NCBI GenBank assembly: GCA_902806105.1
Contig: CADCVI010000069.1
Coordinates: 1 to 13,151, forward strand
Source of the DNA: an uncultured Rubrobacteraceae bacterium
GTDB taxonomy: Bacteria; Actinomycetota; Rubrobacteria; Rubrobacterales; Rubrobacteraceae
Direction of reading: 5' to 3'
Length of the DNA stretch: 13,151 nt
Shown: one piece after another, positions 6,905 through 13,151 of the stretch
Layout of the letters: each line of letters opens with the position of its first letter
Numbering within the stretch: position 1 is the stretch's first letter
Position numbers and translations under genes: made by a program
Notes under the pieces: model-generated
Seen by the model: only the letters and a program-made list of their open reading frames with translations
Told to the model about the DNA's origin: nothing
Database searches by the model: none

Positions 6905-8713
6905 CTAGCCCTCCGGAGTCGGGGCCGTTTCGCGAAACTGGCGGCGGTATAGGTCCGCGTAGAGGCCACCGGCGGCGAGAAGTCCGGCGTGGTTGCCGCT
7001 CTCCGCGATCCGGCCATCCTCCACCACCAGTATCTTGTCCGCGTCGCGGATCGTGCTCAGGCGGTGGGCGATCACGACGCTCGTGCGGCCGGAGAGGAGG
7101 TCCTTTAGGGCGCCCTGGACCACGGCCTCGGTGCGCGTGTCTATGTTGCTCGTCGCCTCGTCGAGGATCAGGATGGCGGGGTCGGCCAGCACGGCGCGGG
7201 CGAAGGAGAGAAGCTGGCGTTGGCCCTGGCTCAGGGAGCCCCCGGCCTCGCCCAGGTGCGCCTCGTAACCCTCCGGCAGCTCCCGGATGAAACCGTCGGC
7301 CTGGGCGACGCGGGCGGCGCGTTCTATCTCCTCGCGCGTCGGCGGATCCTCGTCCCCGGCGCGGCCGTAACTTATGTTCTCCGAGATCGTACCGGAGAAC
7401 AGGAACGGCTCCTGCAAGACCGTGGCGACGTTGCGCCTCACGCTGCGGCGCGTCATCTGACGCACGTCGCGCCCGTCGATCTTCACGGAGCCTTCGGTTA
7501 CGTCGTAGAAGCGGGGGATGAGGTTCGCGATCGTGGTCTTGCCGGCGCCCGTCGCCCCGACGAGGGCGACCGTCTGCCCCGGCTCGACCTCGAAGGAGAC
7601 GCCGCTCAGGACGGGCCGCCCCGGCTCGTAGGCGAAGGAGACCTCCTCGAAGGCTATGCGCCCCTCGACCTGGCCGAGCTCCGGCGTCCCCGGAGGGTCG
7701 TTCGGCTCGGGCTCTTCGTCCAGGATCTCGTAGATGCGCTCGGCCCCGGCGAGGGCGGATTGGGCCTGGGTGTAGACCTGCGAGGCGAGCTGCACCGGCC
7801 TGAAAAACTGCTGGACGTAGATCAGGAACGCCGCCAACAGCCCGACCGTGAGGGAGCCCGCGTAGACGAGGTAGCCGCCGAAGCCGATCACGAGCGCGAT
7901 GGAGAGCGTGCTGAGGACGTCTATCGCGGGGGCGAACGCCGAGGTGACCGCGACGGCCTGCACGTTCGCCGTCCTGTTGGCCGCGTTCCGCTCCCTGAAA
8001 CGGACGATGTTCGCCTCGACGCGGTTGAAGGCCTGGGCCTCGCGGACCCCGACGATCTCCTCCTGCAACCCCGCCGTCACGTCGCCGACCGTCTCGCGGG
8101 TCTGGCGGAACGCGCGCCGCGCCCGGCTGGCGAAGAACGAGGTGGTCAGCAGCATCGCCGGGATGATGGTGAAGCAGACGAGGGCGAGCCTGAAGTCCAG
8201 AAACAGCATCGCCGCGACGATGCCGAGGAGGCTGAAGAGCGAGCCGAGAAGCTGCGTGACGCCCTGGGAGAGAAACTGGTTCAGGGTATCCACGTCGTTC
8301 GTGGTGCGGCTCATCACGTCGCCGACCGGGCGCCGGTCGAAGTAGCTCAGGGGGAGGTGCTGGAGCCCGTCGAAGATGCGGGCGCGCAGGGAGGCCAGGA
8401 CGCGCTGGCCTACCGCGCCGACCTGCCGGATCTGGCCGCTCTGAGCAAGCGTCCCGGCCACGTACACCACGAGCAGCAGGACCATCGTCCGGAAGAGCCC
8501 CGAGGGGTCGCCGCCGAGTATGTTCCGGTCGATCGCGCGGCCGATAAGGTACGGTCCCCCGGCCTGTGCCCCCGCCCCGATAACGATGAGCACGAACGCG
8601 AGGCCGAGCTCGCCCTTGTGCGGCCCGAGCTCCGAGAGCAGCCGCTTGAGCGTCGCCCCCCGGTCTCCCGCCCGCTCCCGCGAGGCCCCCGCAATGGACT
8701 CGATGCTCCGCAT
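6905..8713 (-). CDS. ABC exporter half-transporter (fused TM and ATPase domains)
   Basis: A 602-residue type IV ABC transporter subunit (MsbA/multidrug-like). Residues about 20-320 form the six-TM exporter domain, with the coupling-helix segment LPLSYFDRRPVGDVMSRTTND at 120-140. Residues about 350-595 are the ATPase: Walker A GATGAGKT (386-393), Q-loop Q434, signature LSQGQ (494-498), Walker B ILILDE (514-519) with catalytic E519, and switch H550. All catalytic residues are intact, so a functional homodimer is possible; no second half-transporter gene is seen alongside. Substrate is unknown: lipid, drug or peptide. The ATG at 8713 lies 6 bp after the stop of the sugar dehydrogenase gene, with AGGGG overlapping that gene's end as the ribosome binding site, which points to co-transcription. 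Confidence 0.94.
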   Translation of the reverse strand: MRSIESIAGASRERAGDRGATLKRLLSELGPHKGELGLAFVLIVIGAGAQAGGPYLIGRAIDRNILGGDPSGLFRTMVLLLVVYVAGTLAQSGQIRQVGAVGQRVLASLRARIFDGLQHLPLSYFDRRPVGDVMSRTTNDVDTLNQFLSQGVTQLLGSLFSLLGIVAAMLFLDFRLALVCFTIIPAMLLTTSFFASRARRAFRQTRETVGDVTAGLQEEIVGVREAQAFNRVEANIVRFRERNAANRTANVQAVAVTSAFAPAIDVLSTLSIALVIGFGGYLVYAGSLTVGLLAAFLIYVQQFFRPVQLASQVYTQAQSALAGAERIYEILDEEPEPNDPPGTPELGQVEGRIAFEEVSFAYEPGRPVLSGVSFEVEPGQTVALVGATGAGKTTIANLIPRFYDVTEGSVKIDGRDVRQMTRRSVRRNVATVLQEPFLFSGTISENISYGRAGDEDPPTREEIERAARVAQADGFIRELPEGYEAHLGEAGGSLSQGQRQLLSFARAVLADPAILILDEATSNIDTRTEAVVQGALKDLLSGRTSVVIAHRLSTIRDADKILVVEDGRIAESGNHAGLLAAGGLYADLYRRQFRETAPTPEG

Positions 8714-8719
8714 CTTCGC

Positions 8720-9928
8720 CTACCCCTGGACCGGGGCCAGCCTCAGGATGCGGTCGTCGTCGGGGCCCGGGGTGCCGCGCCCGTCGCGGTTGTTCGTGAG
8801 GACCCAGAGCGAGCCGTCCGGGGCCTGGGTGACGAGCCTGAGCCTCCCGGCCTCTCCGGGGAGGAGCTCCTCGCGTCCGGCGACGTTGCCCGCGCCGTCG
8901 AGGTCGAGGCGCCAGAGGCGCTGGCCCCTGAGGCCCGCCATAAAGAAGTCGCCCTCCCACTGGGGGATGGAGCCGCCCTTGAGGATCGCCGCGCCGCTCG
9001 GGGAGGCCTCGCTCGTCGCCCACGTCGAGACGGGGTCTATAAACTCGGGCTCGCCGCCGGTCCCTTCGACCTCGGGCCAGCCGTAGTTGCCGCCCGGCTC
9101 TATCCTGTTGACCTCGTCGTACGTGTTCTGGCCGAACTCGGTGGCGTAGAGGGCGCCGCTCTCGTCCCAGGCGAGGCCCTGGACGTTGCGGTGGCCGTAG
9201 GAGTAGACGGGGCTACGGGGGAACGGGTTGTCCGCGGGGACCGTCCCGTCGGGGTTGACGCGCAGGATCTTGCCGCCCAGCGATGAGACGTCCTGGGAGA
9301 TGGGCTTGTCCCCGGCCTCGCCGGTGCCGACGTACAGCAGGCCGTCGGGGCCGAACTCTATCCGGCCGCCGTTGTGGTACGTGTTGACGGGGATGCCGGT
9401 AAGGATGGGCTCGGGCTCCTCGCCGAGCCGGAAGCGTACAACCCGGTTGTCCTCGGCGGTGGTGTAGTAGGCGTAGACGAGGCCGTCCTCGTCGTAGGTG
9501 GGGGAGACCGCCACACCGAGCAGCCCACCCTCCCCGGAGCCGTCCGCCGGGAGGGTTTGAACCTCTTCTATGGTGCCCGACGGGTCCAGCAAGAGGAGCC
9601 TTGCGGAGTCGCGCTCGGTGACGAGCGCCTCGCCGCCGGGGAGGAAATCGAGGCCCCACGGCGCCGCGAGCCCCGTCGCGACCACGCTGGTCTCGACCTC
9701 TACCGGCCCCGCCTGCGCCGACTCGCCCTCGGGCTCGGGTACCGCCGTCTCCTCCGGCGGTGGCATCTCGTCCTCGGCGAGCGTGGTCTGGTTGCCCTCG
9801 ACGCTCGTCTCTCCCTGAGCCTTCTCCTGGGGCATCATCCGCGGCTCGGATCGTTGCTCCGCGGAGCCGCAACCGGCGAGGAGGAGGGTGAGGATCGCTA
9901 CTAAGGTTGCGGAGCGGATCGGGGTCAT
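8720..9928 (-). CDS. PQQ-dependent aldose sugar dehydrogenase-type lipoprotein
   Basis: A 402-residue exported protein. Residues 1-20 are a lipoprotein signal peptide with lipobox LLAGC, so C20 would be lipidated and the protein anchored outside the membrane. Residues 21-75 are a Pro/Glu/Gln-rich linker. From about 78 a soluble-glucose-dehydrogenase-like six-bladed propeller follows: APWGLDFLPGG, GEGGLLGVAVSP, YHNGGRIEFGPDG (H185 corresponds to the catalytic-base position of the family), LYVGTGEAGD, SYGHRNVQGLAWD (R247 at a PQQ-contacting position), and NYGWPEVEG. Family enzymes oxidise aldose sugars at C1 using PQQ and calcium. No PQQ biosynthesis gene is present here, so the cofactor or even the activity is not proven. 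The ATG has AGGA 8 nt upstream. It is the first gene of the dehydrogenase/ABC/DedA operon. Confidence 0.9.
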   Translation of the reverse strand: MTPIRSATLVAILTLLLAGCGSAEQRSEPRMMPQEKAQGETSVEGNQTTLAEDEMPPPEETAVPEPEGESAQAGPVEVETSVVATGLAAPWGLDFLPGGEALVTERDSARLLLLDPSGTIEEVQTLPADGSGEGGLLGVAVSPTYDEDGLVYAYYTTAEDNRVVRFRLGEEPEPILTGIPVNTYHNGGRIEFGPDGLLYVGTGEAGDKPISQDVSSLGGKILRVNPDGTVPADNPFPRSPVYSYGHRNVQGLAWDESGALYATEFGQNTYDEVNRIEPGGNYGWPEVEGTGGEPEFIDPVSTWATSEASPSGAAILKGGSIPQWEGDFFMAGLRGQRLWRLDLDGAGNVAGREELLPGEAGRLRLVTQAPDGSLWVLTNNRDGRGTPGPDDDRILRLAPVQG

Positions 9929-10013
9929 CTAACGTTTCCTTCCGGCTCTGGTTGCTCTAGCGCCGGTTGTACCACGGCCGCAGAACGATTTTGACGACCT
10001 CTCTTACAGGAGA

Positions 10014-10025
10014 CAGACGCGTCTG
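10014..10025. repeat. 12-bp perfect palindrome
   Basis: CAGACGCGTCTG is its own reverse complement. It lies 86 bp upstream of the ATG of the sugar dehydrogenase gene, a suitable distance for an operator near that gene's promoter. The binding protein is unknown. Confidence 0.4.
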
Positions 10026-10044
10026 CCCCATCCGGAGATCGGCA

Positions 10045-10070
10045 CTCCGCTTCTAGTATGGAACGCGGAG
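10045..10070. repeat. imperfect stem-loop with CTCCGC/GCGGAG arms
   Basis: CTCCGCTTC (10045-10053) can pair with GAACGCGGAG (10061-10070), with one bulged C and a 7-nt loop. No T-tract follows on either strand. It could be part of a transcript end or an operator; the sequence alone does not decide. Confidence 0.3.
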
Positions 10071-10337
10071 CAGCGCATCGAGGGCGGTCGGCGTGAGCCC
10101 TCACCCTTCACGGGCACTGATTGCCACGTTCCGAGGGGCCCGTGCTCAGGGGTGCGCCAAGAATCCCCTCTAACGAGTAGGATGGACCCTACCTCGCCTT
10201 CGGTCTATCGACGTCGCCGTGCACCAGCGGCGTTGGAACAACCTGCCACGCACGCTCTCGAAGCCCACGTGTCCCGGCCAGTCACCACGGGCAATTGGAG
10301 TACCCCGCGGGGCGAGGCTTGGGCAGACGAAGCATCC

Positions 10338-10796
10338 CTAAGTCATGGAGCTTCGGCCCTCTTGCCGGAGCCGCCTGCGTCGGGCAACGATGCCGCCGAG
10401 CAGGGCGAAGACGGCCCATGACCCCGTAGAAACGAGGAGCGGGGTGAAGGCCGTAGGGAAGCCGGCAGCGGCGCGCTCGGCGGCGCCCTCGGCTACGGCC
10501 GCGTAGGAGAAGAGCGCCGCCCCGACCCACACGGAGCCGAACGCCACGAGTCGCTCGCGCACGCCGGAGGTCCTGGCGGCCAAGTAGCCTGCCCCGACCG
10601 CGACCGCGTGGGAGGCTAGGAGCCACACAAGCACGCTCGGATCGAGGAACGGCCCGAGTCCCATAGTAGCCGCGAGCGCCTCGTAGGGGCTGGAGAAGCC
10701 GGAGTAGTTGAAGAGATTGGGTACCGCGAAGGCCCCGAGGAGCCCGCCGACCAAGAACCCATTGAACGTCCTCGATTCGCCCGGCAACCGCTCCAA
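10338..10796 (-). CDS. small four-TM membrane protein of unknown function
   Basis: A 152-residue protein that I do not recognise. Hydrophobic segments at about 12-27, 55-74, 83-101 and 120-137 suggest four TM helices. The C-terminus is basic (ARRRRLRQ), which by the positive-inside rule places it in the cytoplasm. A conserved-looking FAVPNLFNYSGFSSPYEA stretch lies between the first two helices. The start is TTG at 10796, supported by a strong AGGAGG at 10801-10806, though only 4 nt away. It is a single gene: 409 bp precede the next minus-strand gene downstream and 158 bp separate it from the dehydrogenase gene upstream. The strong ribosome binding site, the clean pattern of hydrophobic segments and the natural amino-acid composition argue that it is real. 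Confidence 0.7.
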   Translation of the reverse strand: MERLPGESRTFNGFLVGGLLGAFAVPNLFNYSGFSSPYEALAATMGLGPFLDPSVLVWLLASHAVAVGAGYLAARTSGVRERLVAFGSVWVGAALFSYAAVAEGAAERAAAGFPTAFTPLLVSTGSWAVFALLGGIVARRRRLRQEGRSSMT

Positions 10797-10886
10797 TGCG
10801 CCTCCTCGCTCTTGGACGCCGACTACCCGGCCAGGCTAGAGGGCCGGGGTGGTCGGCGCATCCCTCGGAAGGAGCTATTTACCGTC

Positions 10887-10906
10887 GCCCCGAGTCTTGT
10901 CGGGGC
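10887..10906 (-). terminator. possible terminator hairpin after the MDR dehydrogenase gene
   Basis: GCCCCGA (10887-10893), loop GTCTTG and TCGGGGC (10900-10906) form a perfect 7-bp GC-rich stem 48 bp past the dehydrogenase stop codon and before the next minus-strand gene. No T-tract follows, so this is only a candidate. Confidence 0.4.
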
Positions 10907-10954
10907 CCGGGGGCCGTTACGGAAAGCCCCACGAAAGCAACGGGGTGGCCGCGG

Positions 10955-11995
10955 TTAACGCACCCGCACCATGGCCTTTATCGCGCGCCGCTCGTCCATC
11001 GCTGCGTAGCCCTCCGGGACGCCGTCGAGGTCGACGGTGAGGTCGAGGACGGGGGAGGGGTCGAGCGAGCCGGCGAGCACGTCGTCCAGGAGCTCCGGTA
11101 TGTAGGCGCGAACCGGGGCGACGCCGCCGCGCAGGGAGATGTTGCTCCCGAACATGCGGCCGAGGTTCAGCTCCTCGCTGCCCTGCGGCACCCCGACGAA
11201 GCCCACGGCGCCGCCGGGACGCGCGATGCCGATGGCGGTGTCCATCGAGGACTTTACGCCGACGCACTCGAGGACGGCCTCGACGCCGCCGTTCGTCATC
11301 TCCAGAACTTCCTCGACGGCCGCCTCGTCCCGGGCCGTCACGACGTCGGTCGCCCCGAAGCCGCGCGCGACCTCCAGGCGGCCCTCGCGGTGGCCGAGGA
11401 CGATGATCCTCTCCGCCCCGAGCCTCTTCGCCGCCAGCACGCCGCAGAGCCCCACGGCCCCGTCCCCGACGACCGCCGCCGTCCCTCCGGCGCGCACGCC
11501 AGCCGCTATCGCGGCGTGGTGGCCCGTCCCCATGACGTCCGTCAGGGGCAGGATGGCCTTGAGGACCGCCTCGTCGTCCCCGACCTCATCGGGGATCCTG
11601 ACGAGCGTGCCGTCGGCGAACGGGGCGCGCACGGCCTCGGCCTGTCCGCCGTCGGAATCGGCGCCGCCCCAGAAGCCGCCGTGGACGCAGGAGGTAAAGA
11701 GACCCTTCCGGCAGTACTCGCACTCGCCGTCGGAGTACGCGAACGGTGAGAGGACGCGGTCGCCGGGCTTCACGCTCTTTACCTCGCTGCCGACGTCCTG
11801 GACGATGCCCATCCACTCGTGGCCGCAGCGGTAACCCTCCTCCCACTTCGCGATGCCCCGGTAGAACCACAGGTCCGAGCCGCAGACGCAGGCGTGGGTG
11901 ACCTTCACCACCGCGTCGGTCGCGGACTGTATTCTGGGGTCCGGGACGTTCTCCACCCGGACGTCGCCCGGGGCGTGAAAGACGGTCGCGCGCAT
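10955..11995 (-). CDS. zinc-dependent medium-chain dehydrogenase (alcohol dehydrogenase family)
   Basis: A 346-residue MDR-superfamily NAD(P)-dependent oxidoreductase. The catalytic zinc site is visible as C38 (VCGSDLW), H59-E60 (GHEWMG) and D153 (LTDVMGTG). The structural-zinc lobe has C92, C95 and C103 but D89 where the first of the usual four cysteines stands. The Rossmann motif is GDGAVG (177-182); the second strand ends VLGHR, without the acidic residue typical of NAD preference, so NADP use is possible. The substrate cannot be told from sequence. The frame stays open upstream to 12502, but ATG at 11995 has GAGGAG (12002-12007) 6 nt upstream and gives the canonical MDR N-terminus (MRATVFHAPGDVRVE). 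It is divergent from the cation efflux gene, with 182 bp between the two starts. Confidence 0.93.
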   Translation of the reverse strand: MRATVFHAPGDVRVENVPDPRIQSATDAVVKVTHACVCGSDLWFYRGIAKWEEGYRCGHEWMGIVQDVGSEVKSVKPGDRVLSPFAYSDGECEYCRKGLFTSCVHGGFWGGADSDGGQAEAVRAPFADGTLVRIPDEVGDDEAVLKAILPLTDVMGTGHHAAIAAGVRAGGTAAVVGDGAVGLCGVLAAKRLGAERIIVLGHREGRLEVARGFGATDVVTARDEAAVEEVLEMTNGGVEAVLECVGVKSSMDTAIGIARPGGAVGFVGVPQGSEELNLGRMFGSNISLRGGVAPVRAYIPELLDDVLAGSLDPSPVLDLTVDLDGVPEGYAAMDERRAIKAMVRVR

Positions 11996-12051
11996 GTACT
12001 GCTCCTCGCTCTCGCTGGCCTGGTAGCCGGAAGGGTGTACCACAGACCCGG

Positions 12052-12069
12052 GGCTCTGGGAGAAGAGCC
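12052..12069. repeat. 6-bp inverted repeat in the divergent intergenic region
   Basis: GGCTCT (12052-12057), a 6-nt spacer and AGAGCC (12064-12069). It lies 57 bp upstream of the MDR dehydrogenase start and 109 bp before the cation-efflux start, where a shared operator could sit. Short enough to occur by chance in GC-rich DNA. Confidence 0.25.
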
Positions 12070-12167
12070 GCCTCGCGGCATGCGTGAACTGGGATGGGCC
12101 GTGTAGACGAAGAAGGACCACGGTCGCTGCTAGTATCATCCGGTGTTCTGGCGGGAGACGTGACGCG

Positions 12168-12172
12168 GGAGG
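12168..12172 (+). promoter_or_regulatory. ribosome binding site that fixes the CDF TTG start
   Basis: GGAGG is followed by AAGCT and then TTG. The spacing suits the TTG at 12178 and not the in-frame GTG at 12160. A weak -10-like TAGTAT lies at 12131-12136, without a convincing -35. Confidence 0.6.
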
Positions 12173-12177
12173 AAGCT

Positions 12178-13151
12178 TTGTCGAAGGACGCGGGCGGGGG
12201 GATCGGGGCGGGTTCCCGTTCGTCCGCCGGACGCTCGGCGCGCTTCTACGCGGCCGTGTCGATCGCCGCGGCGCTCGCGACCGTGGGCCTGAAGGCGGTG
12301 GCGTACTGGCTGACCGGATCGGTGGGCCTGCTCTCGGATGCCGCCGAGTCCTCGGCGAACCTGGTGGCCGCCATAGGGGCCTTCTGGGCGCTCTCCGTCG
12401 CCGCCCGTCCGCCGGACGAAGAGCATGCCTACGGCCACACCAAGGCCGAGTTCTTCGCCAGCGCCCTGGAGGGCGCCCTGGTCCTGGCAGCCGCCGCGGC
12501 AATCGTCGCGACGGCGGTCGGGCGGCTTTACGCCCCTCAGCCGCTGGAGAACGTCGGGACCGGCCTCATCGTCTCTCTCGTGGCCGCCGTCCTCAACGGC
12601 GTGGTGGGACTAACGTTGCTGCGGGCGGGCGGCAGGCTCCGCTCGGCCGCGCTGCGCGCCGACGGAAGGCACCTCCTCACCGACGTGTGGACCACCGCAG
12701 GGGTGGTGATAGGAGTACTGCTCGTGAGCCTGACGGGGTCCCTGATCCTGGACCCCTTGATCGCGCTGGCCGTCGCCGCGAACATCGTGTGGGTCGGCCT
12801 TCGCATCCTGAACGAGGCAGCCCACGGCCTGCTCGACACCGCGCTCCCGCCGGAGGACCTGGAGGTGGTCGATGCCGTGATCTCCGACTACCGGGAGCGC
12901 TACCGCGAGGAGGGCATCGAGTTTCATGCCCTCCGCACGCGGAGCGCCGGCGTACGGAGGTTCGTCAGCATGCACGTCCTCGTCCCCGGCTCGTGGAGCG
13001 TCAGGCGCGGCCACGACCTCTCCGAGAAGCTGGAACACGACGTCGTAGAGGCGCTACCCATGACGACGCTCTTCGTTCACCTGGAACCTCTGGAGGACGA
13101 GGCCTCCTTCCGCGATCAGGGCCTGGATCGATCGGACACGGAAGAAGATCG
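12178..13151 (+). CDS. cation diffusion facilitator (CDF) metal efflux protein, 3' end outside window
   Basis: From TTG at 12178 there are 324 codons up to the window edge with no stop. CDF proteins are usually about 290-330 residues, so nearly all is here. Residues about 22-215 form the six-TM domain: LSDAAESSANL in TM2, the loop HAYGHTKAEFFAS (83-95) and HLLTD (165-169) in TM5. Residues about 222-305 are the cytoplasmic dimerisation domain, with MHVLVPG and FVHLEP. In TM2 the metal-site positions read E57 and N61 where ZnT-type members have His and Asp; H165 and D169 are intact. The family exports Zn, Fe, Mn or related ions by proton antiport. The start is supported by GGAGG (12168-12172) 5 nt upstream; an alternative GTG at 12160 has its ribosome binding site too close. 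The N-terminal 20 residues are Gly/Ser-rich. Confidence 0.92.
   Translation, partial: MSKDAGGGIGAGSRSSAGRSARFYAAVSIAAALATVGLKAVAYWLTGSVGLLSDAAESSANLVAAIGAFWALSVAARPPDEEHAYGHTKAEFFASALEGALVLAAAAAIVATAVGRLYAPQPLENVGTGLIVSLVAAVLNGVVGLTLLRAGGRLRSAALRADGRHLLTDVWTTAGVVIGVLLVSLTGSLILDPLIALAVAANIVWVGLRILNEAAHGLLDTALPPEDLEVVDAVISDYRERYREEGIEFHALRTRSAGVRRFVSMHVLVPGSWSVRRGHDLSEKLEHDVVEALPMTTLFVHLEPLEDEASFRDQGLDRSDTEED

Larger units (their letters stand above)
9929..10337. other. gene-free interval upstream of the sugar dehydrogenase operon
   Basis: About 410 bp with no supported gene. It must hold the promoter of the dehydrogenase operon (minus strand), but I see no strong -35/-10 pair; TACAAC near 9968-9973 is a weak -10 candidate. 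Short dyads are present: the palindrome at 10014-10025, a CTCCGC/GCGGAG stem at 10045-10070, and CCCCGCGGGG at 10303-10312, 25 bp past the stop of the small membrane protein gene. A plus-strand frame of 89 codons at 10152-10421 lacks a ribosome binding site and overlaps that gene, so I do not call it. Confidence 0.4.

Noticed and set aside
6516..9023. 835-codon minus-strand open frame
   Set aside because: Out-of-frame shadow across the DedA, ABC and dehydrogenase genes; Arg/Gly/Pro/Ala-rich with no recognisable domain.
7220..9286. 688-codon plus-strand open frame
   Set aside because: Antisense to the ABC exporter and sugar dehydrogenase, which carry full sets of motifs. It matches no family I recognise and has repetitive charged composition.
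10152..10421. 89-codon plus-strand open frame
   Set aside because: No ribosome binding site, overlaps the small membrane protein gene, and no recognisable features.
10796..11749. 317-codon plus-strand open frame
   Set aside because: Antisense shadow of the MDR dehydrogenase.
11996..12502. N-terminal extension of the MDR dehydrogenase frame
   Set aside because: The extension is Arg/Pro-rich, overlaps the divergent cation-efflux gene, and ATG at 11995 has a good ribosome binding site and family-typical N-terminus.

Overview
The window is GC-rich bacterial chromosome. Coding density is high, TTG and GTG starts are common, most genes run in one direction, and several junctions overlap or nearly overlap. 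These traits, with the protein families present, suit a high-GC actinomycete-type organism, possibly Rubrobacter-like. That placement is inference from style only: no rRNA, tRNA or other marker gene is present. I see no mobile element, CRISPR array, rRNA or tRNA.

Layout. (1) Positions 1-5766, minus strand, form a tight five-gene operon. Read 5' to 3' it encodes a response-regulator/glutaredoxin-like/thioredoxin-reductase-like fusion, a histidine kinase with an N-terminal cyclic-nucleotide-binding domain, a stand-alone diadenylate cyclase (c-di-AMP synthase) domain protein, a DUF924 protein, and a 14-TM DHA2-type drug exporter that runs off the left edge. The first four junctions are 2 bp, 4 bp, an ATGA overlap and 24 bp. 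A candidate promoter (5851-5880) and an inverted repeat (5894-5919) lie upstream. (2) Positions 5767-6279 hold no convincing gene. (3) Positions 6280-9928, minus strand, form a second operon: a lipoprotein PQQ-type sugar dehydrogenase, a fused ABC exporter half-transporter and a DedA/VTT membrane protein. (4) Positions 9929-10337 are gene-free but carry short dyads. (5) Position 10338-10796, minus, is a small four-TM protein of unknown function. (6) Position 10955-11995, minus, is a zinc-type MDR dehydrogenase, divergent from (7) a cation diffusion facilitator, 12178 to the right edge, plus strand.

The part most worth attention is the first operon. It joins a two-component pair whose regulator carries a flavin oxidoreductase output rather than a DNA-binding domain, a kinase with a nucleotide-sensing domain, and an enzyme expected to make a cyclic dinucleotide. 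I read this as a candidate redox/second-messenger signalling module with an efflux pump as possible effector. Each protein family is known; the functional link between them is inference from co-transcription.
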